This document shows, piece by piece, positions 5,501-10,147 of a DNA stretch of 10,147 nt. Made by a program: the position numbers and the translations under genes. The notes under the pieces are model-generated. The model saw only the letters and a program-made list of their open reading frames with translations, searched no databases and was not told the origin of the DNA. The DNA comes from an uncultured Bacillaceae bacterium (lineage in GTDB: Bacteria > Bacillota > Bacilli > Bacillales > Caldibacillaceae), in assembly GCA_937951955.1 (NCBI GenBank), contig CALGAD010000106.1, positions 1 to 10,147 on the forward strand, read 5' to 3'. Position 1 is the first letter of the stretch. Every line of letters begins with the position of its first letter.

Positions 5501-7066
5501 ATGATGGAACTTTGGGTATACGTCATCATCTCCATTTTGCTTATCGTCGGTGGTGTTGTTGCTGGGTATTTCATTCGCAAATCCGTTGCTGAAGCAAAAA
5601 TTGCCGGCGCTAAAGACGCTGCTGAACGTATTTTAGAAGATGCGAAGCGGGAAGCAGCTTCACTGAAAAAAGAAGCGCTGTTAGAAGCAAAGGATGAAAT
5701 TCACAAGCTTCGTACTGAAACCGAACAAGAACTTCGTGAACGAAGGAGTGAATTGCAAAAACAAGAAAATCGGTTATTGCAAAAAGAAGAGAATCTCGAC
5801 CGCAAAGACGAAATCCTGGAAAAAAGGGAACTAGCCCTTGAGCAAAGAGAAGATTCTCTCAACCAAAGACAACAGCATATTGAAGAGATGGAAAGCAAAG
5901 TGGAAGAGATGGTGCGTAAGCAAGAAGAAGAGTTAGAACGGATTGCTAACTTATCGAAAGATGAAGCCAAAACCATCATTCTCAATGAAGTTGAAGAGGA
6001 ACTTTCCCATGAAATTTCGTTAATGGTAAAAGAAGCAGAAATGCGCGTGAAAGAAGAAGCAGATAAGAGGGCGAAGGAGATCCTCTCACTTGCCATTCAA
6101 CGATGTGCAGCAGATCATGTTGCAGAAACAACCGTCTCTGTTGTCAATTTGCCGAACGATGAAATGAAAGGTCGAATTATCGGTCGAGAAGGTCGAAATA
6201 TTCGCACCCTGGAAACTTTAACCGGAATTGATTTAATTATTGATGATACTCCGGAAGCCGTCATTTTATCCGGGTTTGATCCGATAAGACGGGAAGTTGC
6301 CCGAATTGCTCTGGAAAAACTCGTTGCTGATGGCAGAATTCACCCCGGTCGGATCGAAGAGATGGTAGATAAGGCTCGTCGAGAAGTGGACGAACACATT
6401 CGTGAGGTGGGCGAGCAAGCTACTTTCGATGTTGGTGTTCACCGTCTCCATCCTGATTTGATCAAGATCTTGGGACGGCTTAAATACCGTACGAGCTACG
6501 GCCAAAATGTGCTCAGTCACTCAATCGAAGTTGCTAATTTAGCTGGTTTGTTAGCGGCTGAGCTCGGTGAAGATGTGACCCTCGCAAAACGGGCAGGTCT
6601 TCTCCACGATATTGGAAAAGCCGTCGACCATGAGGTGGAAGGAAGTCACGTAGAAATCGGTGTAGAACTGGCTACGAAATATAAAGAACATCCAGTCGTG
6701 ATTAACAGCATTGCTTCCCATCATGGTGATGAGGAACCGACGTCGGTCATTGCCGTTCTCGTAGCCGCAGCCGATGCTTTATCTGCCGCAAGACCGGGAG
6801 CACGAAGTGAAACATTGGAAAACTATATCCGTCGTTTGGAAAAACTGGAAGAAATTCCAGAATCGTATGACGGTGTAGAAAAATGTTACGCCATTCAAGC
6901 AGGACGGGAGATTCGGATTATCGTTAAACCGGATGAGATTGACGATTTAAGTGCGCATCGTCTGGCACGGGATATTCGCAATCAAATTGAAAATGAATTG
7001 GATTATCCCGGACATATTAAAGTTACGGTTATTCGCGAAACGAGAGCGATCGAATATGCAAAATAA
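5501..7066 (+). CDS. rny: Ribonuclease Y
   Basis: RNase Y is the membrane-anchored endoribonuclease that starts the decay of much of the mRNA in Gram-positive bacteria and is a partner of the degradosome-like network. The 521-residue product has the full family layout: one N-terminal transmembrane helix (about 5-24), a long charged coiled coil (about 30-195), a KH RNA-binding domain with GRIIGREGRNIR (224-235), and a metal-dependent HD domain with His340 (LSHSIEVANLAG) and the catalytic pair His369-Asp370 in LLHDIGKAVDH, followed by SHHGDEEP and AADALSAARPGAR. Length matches B. subtilis Rny (520 aa). AGGAGGTG (5491-5498) stands 4 bases from ATG 5501 and 7 from ATG 5504, so the second Met is equally or more likely the true start. 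Monocistronic by the flanking promoter and terminator. Confidence 0.97.
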   Translation: MMELWVYVIISILLIVGGVVAGYFIRKSVAEAKIAGAKDAAERILEDAKREAASLKKEALLEAKDEIHKLRTETEQELRERRSELQKQENRLLQKEENLDRKDEILEKRELALEQREDSLNQRQQHIEEMESKVEEMVRKQEEELERIANLSKDEAKTIILNEVEEELSHEISLMVKEAEMRVKEEADKRAKEILSLAIQRCAADHVAETTVSVVNLPNDEMKGRIIGREGRNIRTLETLTGIDLIIDDTPEAVILSGFDPIRREVARIALEKLVADGRIHPGRIEEMVDKARREVDEHIREVGEQATFDVGVHRLHPDLIKILGRLKYRTSYGQNVLSHSIEVANLAGLLAAELGEDVTLAKRAGLLHDIGKAVDHEVEGSHVEIGVELATKYKEHPVVINSIASHHGDEEPTSVIAVLVAAADALSAARPGARSETLENYIRRLEKLEEIPESYDGVEKCYAIQAGREIRIIVKPDEIDDLSAHRLARDIRNQIENELDYPGHIKVTVIRETRAIEYAK

Positions 7067-7129
7067 AAATTCTTTCGCTTTCAAACACGCCGTAATACAT
7101 GACAAGTTAATGGTGTGAAATATCTTTAT

Positions 7130-7166
7130 AAAGGGCTGATGCCGATTATGGTCATCAGCCCTTTTT
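7130..7166 (+). terminator. Intrinsic terminator after rny
   Basis: AAAGGGCTGATG (7130-7141) and CATCAGCCCTTT (7153-7164) form a perfect 12-bp stem, followed by T residues to 7166. It separates rny from ymdB, so any cotranscription would be by read-through. Confidence 0.9.
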
Positions 7167-7235
7167 CCTAACCTCAATACCATTCAATCAATGGACTTAT
7201 CTCATATTGAATAATTAATAATGAAAGGGAATTGT

Positions 7236-8033
7236 ATGAATATCTTATTTATTGGTGATGTTGTCGGTTCAACGGGTAGAAAAATTTTAAAGGAACAATT
7301 GCCGAAATTAAAGGAAAAATATCACCCAACGGTTACGATTGTAAATGGTGAAAATGCTGCGGGAGGTAGAGGGATCACAGAGAAAATTTATAATGAGTTT
7401 CTCGAATGGGGCGTACAGGCCGTCACGATGGGCAATCATACGTGGGATAATAAAAATATTTTTGACTTTATCGATCATGCAAAGTATTTAGTACGTCCCG
7501 CCAATTTTCCAAAAAACAATCCCGGACAGGGTATGATTTTTTTGAAGGCGAATGCCCTGGAAGTTGCGGTGATTAGTTTACAGGGAAGGACGTTTTTACC
7601 TGCAACAGATGATCCTTTTTCTACAGCTGAGAAGTTAGTGAAAGAAGCCCGCAAACGTACCCCGATTATTTTTGTCGATTTTCACGCTGAAGCCACTAGT
7701 GAAAAACAAGCCCTTGGCTGGTTTTTAGACGGGAAAGTATCTGCTGTATGTGGAACACATACCCATGTGCAAACGGCGGATAACCGGATTTTGCCGAAGG
7801 GCACAGGGTATATTACCGATGTCGGCATGACCGGGCCATATGATGGAATTTTAGGTATGGATCGGGAAGCGGTGATTAATAAATTTTTAACGAACATGCC
7901 GCATCGTTTCGAGGTATATAAAAATGGTAAGGCCCAGCTAAGTGGCGTCTTTATCAAAGTGAATGATAAAACTGGAATTTGTGAGCGGATTGACCGGATT
8001 TTAATCAATCACGATCAGTCTTTATTTCATTAA
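7236..8033 (+). CDS. ymdB: YmdB metallophosphodiesterase (2',3'-cyclic nucleotide)
   Basis: YmdB belongs to the calcineurin-like metallophosphoesterases and hydrolyses 2',3'-cyclic nucleotides; in B. subtilis it influences the choice between biofilm and motility and global mRNA levels. The 265-residue product matches B. subtilis YmdB (264 aa) end to end. Metal and catalytic residues are all present: Asp8 (GDVVGS), Glu39 and Asn40 (NGENAA), Asn67-His68 (MGNHTWD), His150 (DFHAEATSEK), His175 and His177 (GTHTHVQTADNR). I chose ATG 7236 because the family begins at M-x-ILFIGDVVG and AAAGGGA (7224-7230) stands 5-6 bases upstream; the in-frame ATG at 7221 lies before that ribosome binding site. It follows rny, its conserved neighbour, across a terminator. 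I could not place a promoter confidently in the 70-base gap after that terminator. Confidence 0.95.
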   Translation: MNILFIGDVVGSTGRKILKEQLPKLKEKYHPTVTIVNGENAAGGRGITEKIYNEFLEWGVQAVTMGNHTWDNKNIFDFIDHAKYLVRPANFPKNNPGQGMIFLKANALEVAVISLQGRTFLPATDDPFSTAEKLVKEARKRTPIIFVDFHAEATSEKQALGWFLDGKVSAVCGTHTHVQTADNRILPKGTGYITDVGMTGPYDGILGMDREAVINKFLTNMPHRFEVYKNGKAQLSGVFIKVNDKTGICERIDRILINHDQSLFH

Positions 8034-8062
8034 TCCATTGTTATGAAAAGTGATCGGACGGT

Positions 8063-8103
8063 AAAGGGGATACATGTTTGGCAATGGACATGTATCCTTT
8101 TTT
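8063..8103 (+). terminator. Intrinsic terminator after ymdB
   Basis: GGATACATGT (8068-8077) pairs perfectly with ACATGTATCC (8088-8097) around a 10-base loop. The stem is extended by A/G residues at 8063-8067 against the T-run 8098-8103. Confidence 0.9.
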
Positions 8104-8116
8104 ATTTACACAGTGA

Positions 8117-8145
8117 CTGATAAAAATTTCCGGAATCGATATAAT
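8117..8145 (+). promoter_or_regulatory. Possible promoter of the small membrane protein gene
   Basis: A perfect -10, TATAAT (8140-8145), has CTGATA (8117-8122, 4 of 6 matches to TTGACA) 17 bp upstream. It follows the ymdB terminator and would start transcription near 8152, only about 8 bases before the GTG start, at or past the GAGG (8149-8152) that would serve as ribosome binding site. Confidence 0.45.
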
Positions 8146-8159
8146 CGTGAGGATGTGAC

Positions 8160-8465
8160 GTGATGTTTGCCGATATATATTTTACCATCATCATATTAAT
8201 TCCATTGTACATAGCCCTTTTATATTCATACTATTATCCGGAAGATAGTGTATTATTTGGGCGGCGGTGGATGTTTAAGAAAGAGCCACAGCTATCCGAA
8301 CAAGTGATTCGGTATACAAAATTTTCATCGCTTTTAACAATGATTTATTTGCCGTTTTTTGTCTTGCTTTTATTTATTCAGCATTTTGTCCTTGTTATCA
8401 TGTTCATTGTTTATCTAATCCTCATTATCAGCGGAGCGATACGTATCTTTCTTGAAGGATCGTGA
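8160..8465 (+). CDS. Small integral membrane protein, unknown function
   Basis: The 101-residue product is mostly hydrophobic. I read one transmembrane helix at about 5-26 (DIYFTIIILIPLYIALLYSY) and a long C-terminal stretch at about 57-98 that should form a hairpin of two helices. Between them lies a polar segment, PEDSVLFGRRWMFKKEPQLS (27-46), followed by EQVIRYTK. The GRRWxFKxEPxxS pattern reminds me of small DUF6199-like membrane proteins, but I cannot confirm the family. The start is GTG 8160 or ATG 8163; GAGG (8149-8152) stands 7 or 10 bases upstream. The gene sits between ymdB and spoVS, which are close neighbours in B. subtilis. No terminator is evident before spoVS, so read-through into spoVS is possible. 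Confidence 0.7.
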   Translation: MMFADIYFTIIILIPLYIALLYSYYYPEDSVLFGRRWMFKKEPQLSEQVIRYTKFSSLLTMIYLPFFVLLLFIQHFVLVIMFIVYLILIISGAIRIFLEGS

Positions 8466-8557
8466 TCGCTTAAAGTTTTTAGAGCTGATACAATCTTTCT
8501 CCTGCTCGTTTTCATCGGGCAAAATTAAATTTTTGAACGGTCATACCTTCCGAACGT

Positions 8558-8566
8558 GTTGAATAT
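8558..8566 (+). promoter_or_regulatory. Possible sigma-H -10 element for spoVS
   Basis: GTTGAATAT fits the sigma-H -10 consensus RNNGAATWW and stands 71 bases upstream of spoVS, a gene that is sigma-H dependent in B. subtilis. The -35 side is poor: the best match, AACGGTCAT about 13 bases upstream, differs from RNAGGAWWW at two or more key positions. Support is therefore partial. Confidence 0.3.
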
Positions 8567-8637
8567 AGTAGCAATAGAATGTTTCCGGTGGATGAACCAT
8601 GAAAAAATTGCCTAATGAAATCAAGGAGGAGCCAGAG

Positions 8638-8898
8638 ATGGAAGTATTAAAAGTATCAGCGAAATCGAATCCAAATTCAGTGGCAGGTGCACTTGCAGGT
8701 GTGTTAAGGGAACGAGGAGGAGCAGAAATTCAAGCAATCGGAGCGGGTGCACTCAATCAAGCGGTGAAAGCTGTAGCGATTGCAAGAGGATTCGTTGCGC
8801 CGAGTGGAGTGGATTTAATCTGTATCCCAGCTTTTACGGATATCCTCATTGACGGTGAGGAAAGAACGGCCATCAAGTTAATTGTGGAACCCCGTTAG
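8638..8898 (+). CDS. spoVS: Stage V sporulation protein S
   Basis: SpoVS is a small cytoplasmic Alba-like protein, presumed to bind nucleic acid, needed for efficient progress through sporulation (septation to coat and cortex formation) in Bacillus. The 86-residue product is nearly identical to the B. subtilis protein: it begins MEVLKVSAKSNPNSVAGAL and contains RERGGAEIQAIGAGALNQA, AVAIARGFVAPSGVDLICI and the C-terminal KLIVEPR. The start is ATG 8638, given by AAGGAGGA (8623-8630) with a 7-base spacer and by the family's length; the in-frame ATG at 8599 has no ribosome binding site. It marks the organism as an endospore former. A terminator follows closely. Confidence 0.97.
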   Translation: MEVLKVSAKSNPNSVAGALAGVLRERGGAEIQAIGAGALNQAVKAVAIARGFVAPSGVDLICIPAFTDILIDGEERTAIKLIVEPR

Positions 8899-8939
8899 GC
8901 ATGCGTGACAAAAGAAATTTGCATATGTCGTTTTGGTGA

Positions 8940-8972
8940 GGCTGTTTTTGCTGCGGCAAAACAGTCCTTTTT
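8940..8972 (+). terminator. Intrinsic terminator after spoVS
   Basis: GGCTGTTTTTGC (8940-8951) pairs with GCAAAACAGTCC (8956-8967) around the loop TGCG, with a single-base bulge on each side. The stem runs into TTTTT (8968-8972). Confidence 0.8.
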
Positions 8973-8979
8973 GTTATTA

Positions 8980-9008
8980 TTGACATTTAACACGGATACA
9001 TTTATTTT
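8980..9008 (+). promoter_or_regulatory. Sigma-A promoter of the DUF1801 gene
   Basis: TTGACA (8980-8985) and TATTTT (9003-9008) are separated by 17 bp. The promoter begins 8 bases after the spoVS terminator's T-run. Transcription would start near 9015, about 32 bases before the gene. Confidence 0.7.
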
Positions 9009-9046
9009 TATAGTAATTTTAAATTAAAATTTTAGGGGGAAAAATC

Positions 9047-9484
9047 ATGTATGAACAGAAAATGAAGGAAACGGATGCCAGTGTCATTGAGTTTATTGAA
9101 AAAGTAGAAAGTTCGAAAAAGAAGGAAGATGCGTATCGTTTACTGGAAATCTTTAAGGAAGTAAGTGGCTACGAACCGAAAATGTGGGGACCGAGTATTA
9201 TCGGCTTTGGTTCATACCATTATACATATGAATCCGGTCATTCTGGGGTTGCACCGCTCGTTGGCTTTTCACCACGTAAAGCGCGATTTAGTTTGTATCT
9301 TTTACCGGTTGAAGAAGATAAAAATGATTTAGTCAACAAACTCGGGAAGGTAAAGTTGGGAAAAAGTTGTATCTATGTGAATAAACTTGCAGATATCGAT
9401 CTTGAAGTATTGAAGGAAATGATCAGATCCAGTATCGCCTATACACACAAATTATACCCGCCAAAAGAATCGGGTGGGAAATAA
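9047..9484 (+). CDS. DUF1801 domain protein (YdhG-like)
   Basis: The 145-residue soluble protein carries a DUF1801 domain (YdhG/YdeI-type). I recognise the family pattern MWGPSIIGFGSYHY (46-59), LVGFSPRKARFSLYLLP (71-87) and LGKVKLGKSCIYV followed by NKLADIDLEVL (99-122). The biochemical function of the family is not established to my knowledge; members are small alpha/beta proteins. The start ATG has AGGGGGA (9034-9040) 6 bases upstream and a good promoter before it. It is the first gene of a probable two-gene unit with the DUF4440 gene 83 bases downstream, since no terminator lies between them. The B. subtilis neighbours after spoVS (tdh, kbl) are not here. Confidence 0.8.
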   Translation: MYEQKMKETDASVIEFIEKVESSKKKEDAYRLLEIFKEVSGYEPKMWGPSIIGFGSYHYTYESGHSGVAPLVGFSPRKARFSLYLLPVEEDKNDLVNKLGKVKLGKSCIYVNKLADIDLEVLKEMIRSSIAYTHKLYPPKESGGK

Positions 9485-9552
9485 TGGAAAAAACAACCTA
9501 TTACATTCATCTTTTCGTGAAAGCAAAATATTTGTTTGTAAATGCCTGTTGA
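9484..9552 (+). CDS. Possible 22-aa bridging ORF
   Basis: The ATG overlaps the DUF1801 stop codon by one base (TAATG), and the TGA (9550-9552) overlaps the Shine-Dalgarno sequence (GAAGGAG, 9551-9557) of the DUF4440 gene. The GGGTGGGA stretch at 9472-9479 could act as a weak ribosome binding site. The peptide starts MEKTTYYIHLFVKAK and ends in Cys. It could couple translation of the two flanking genes, or be chance; the peptide resembles nothing I know. Confidence 0.2.
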   Translation: MEKTTYYIHLFVKAKYLFVNAC

Positions 9553-9567
9553 AGGAGTTCGTACCAA

Positions 9568-9945
9568 ATGACTGGAGAAAATCAGTTACCGGAACTAAAA
9601 AAGCATCTTAGACAGTTAGAGGAAGATTTATTGAAACCGGAAGTACGTAAATCAAGAGACCAACTTAAAAAGCTATTGGCTGATGATTTCTTTGAAATTG
9701 GAAGTTCAGGAAGAATTTTGTTCAAAAATGAAGACATTCCTGAAGCGGGAATCGGTATCGTAAAAATGAAAATGAGTGATTTTGAAATCCACCCTTTATC
9801 CAGTGATATTGTGCTGGCTACATACCGCATTTTTAATGAAATGAATGGCGAGTATACCTTGCGCAGTTCAATTTGGAAGTTATATGAGAGCGGCTGGAAA
9901 ATGGTTTTTCATCAAGGGACGAAAACGAAAAATGAAAGTTTATAA
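9568..9945 (+). CDS. DUF4440 / NTF2-like (SnoaL-like) protein
   Basis: The 125-residue product looks like a DUF4440 member of the NTF2-like superfamily, a cone-shaped alpha+beta fold used by small enzymes and binding proteins. Supporting segments are the helical start with LLKPEVRKSRDQLKKLLADD (21-40), the strand FFEIGSSGRILF (41-52), DIVLATYRIFNE (80-91), TLRSSIWKLYESGWKMVFHQ (97-116) and GT just after it. The ligand or reaction is unknown. ATG 9568 has GAAGGAG (9551-9557) with a rather long 10-base spacer. It is probably cotranscribed with the DUF1801 gene. The hairpin that follows (9978-10004) has little U-tract on this strand. Confidence 0.75.
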   Translation: MTGENQLPELKKHLRQLEEDLLKPEVRKSRDQLKKLLADDFFEIGSSGRILFKNEDIPEAGIGIVKMKMSDFEIHPLSSDIVLATYRIFNEMNGEYTLRSSIWKLYESGWKMVFHQGTKTKNESL

Positions 9946-9961
9946 CATTTTGCGAAAAAAT

Positions 9962-10005
9962 AAAAAGGACCGTACATGTTAGATCGTTAATATGTACAGT
10001 CCTTT
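9962..10005 (-). terminator. Terminator for the minus-strand Asp-rich gene
   Basis: AAAGGACCGTACAT (9964-9977) pairs with ATGTACAGTCCTTT (9992-10005) with one C-A mismatch. Read on the minus strand the stem runs into TTTTTATTTTTT, a strong U-tract, whereas on the plus strand only a few T residues follow. It therefore mainly ends the gene entering from the right edge, and may partly stop the DUF4440 transcript. Confidence 0.7.
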
Positions 10006-10055
10006 GTATGAATTTATTTAAGGATACGAATCCAATCGTTCGCGGTAAGTTTTAC

Positions 10056-10147
10056 TTAGTCATCGTCACGATCGTCATCATCATCATCGTCGTCATCATC
10101 CCAGCGGTCATCATCATCCCAACGATCATCATCGTCATCATCACGGA
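10056..10147 (-). CDS. C-terminus of a protein with an Asp-rich Arg-Trp repeat tail (partial)
   Basis: The minus strand reads 29 codons from the window edge to a TAA at 10058-10056. The encoded tail is R, six D, RW, four D, RW, ten D, R, three D. GAT and GAC codons are mixed. The strand choice rests on the in-frame stop, on the minus-oriented terminator just downstream, and on the low-complexity acidic product; the plus-strand frames would give poly-Ile, poly-Ser or poly-His mixtures with no better logic. Such a tail would be disordered and strongly anionic, suited to binding calcium or other cations or a basic partner. The N-terminal part lies outside the window, so the family cannot be named; a spore coat or cell-surface protein is only a guess. 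Confidence 0.6.
   Translation of the reverse strand, partial: RDDDDDDRWDDDDRWDDDDDDDDDDRDDD

Noticed and set aside
5701..6096. 131-codon minus-strand ORF inside rny
   Set aside because: Ser-rich antisense shadow of the Glu/Lys-rich coiled coil of RNase Y.
7182..7212. Inverted repeat ATTCAAT / ATTGAAT before ymdB
   Set aside because: Arms of 7 bases, AT-rich, 17 bases apart; too weak to call an operator or hairpin.
7682..8008. 108-codon minus-strand ORF inside ymdB
   Set aside because: Antisense shadow of a clearly conserved gene; no ribosome binding site or family resemblance seen.
8551..8563. LexA-like CGAACGTGTTGAA upstream of spoVS
   Set aside because: The half-sites are only two bases apart instead of four and the right half is wrong.
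10059..10147. The ATC/GTC trinucleotide tract as a CRISPR-like or other repeat array
   Set aside because: It is a codon-level Asp repeat on the minus strand, with no spacer-repeat structure.

Overview
The window comes from a low-GC, endospore-forming Firmicute, most likely a Bacillaceae member. The evidence is a Bacillus-type recA, the rny (RNase Y) - ymdB - spoVS block in its usual order, strong AGGAGG ribosome binding sites, sigma-A promoters with 17-bp spacers, and a Gram-positive type LexA box in front of recA. I could not narrow it to a genus.

Left third (1-3660), accessory: a stand-alone tryptophanase gene (tnaA) lies behind a 382-base leader or intergenic region with several inverted repeats and closes with its own terminator. 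A possible 40-codon minus-strand ORF or gene remnant follows. Next come a metallo-beta-lactamase-fold hydrolase preceded by a TetR/FadR-like palindrome, and a convergent RimL/YdaF-type GNAT acetyltransferase. This block sits where pgsA-cinA would be expected upstream of recA in Bacillus subtilis.

Centre (3660-8900), core: recA has a LexA box, a sigma-A promoter and a terminator. After a 405-base gap with its own promoter come rny, ymdB, a small membrane protein gene and spoVS. Almost every gene here has its own intrinsic terminator, so the block is a row of mostly single-gene units, not one operon. RNase Y and YmdB control mRNA turnover and cell-fate decisions, SpoVS acts in sporulation, and RecA acts in the SOS response and recombination.

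Right end (8900-10147): a DUF1801 protein and a DUF4440 (NTF2-like) protein, probably cotranscribed, with a 22-codon bridging ORF between them. A terminator oriented for the minus strand follows, then the 3' end of a minus-strand gene whose product ends in a run of aspartates broken by Arg-Trp pairs; the window cuts it off.

Several start codons were moved inward from the longest ORF because the Shine-Dalgarno sequence and the family length agree (MBL 2060, ymdB 7236, spoVS 8638). I found no tRNA, rRNA, CRISPR array, insertion sequence or clear multi-gene novel system. The most unusual items are the Asp-rich tail, the Asn at the usually invariant His next to the RecA catalytic Glu, and the insertions and losses around recA and ymdB.
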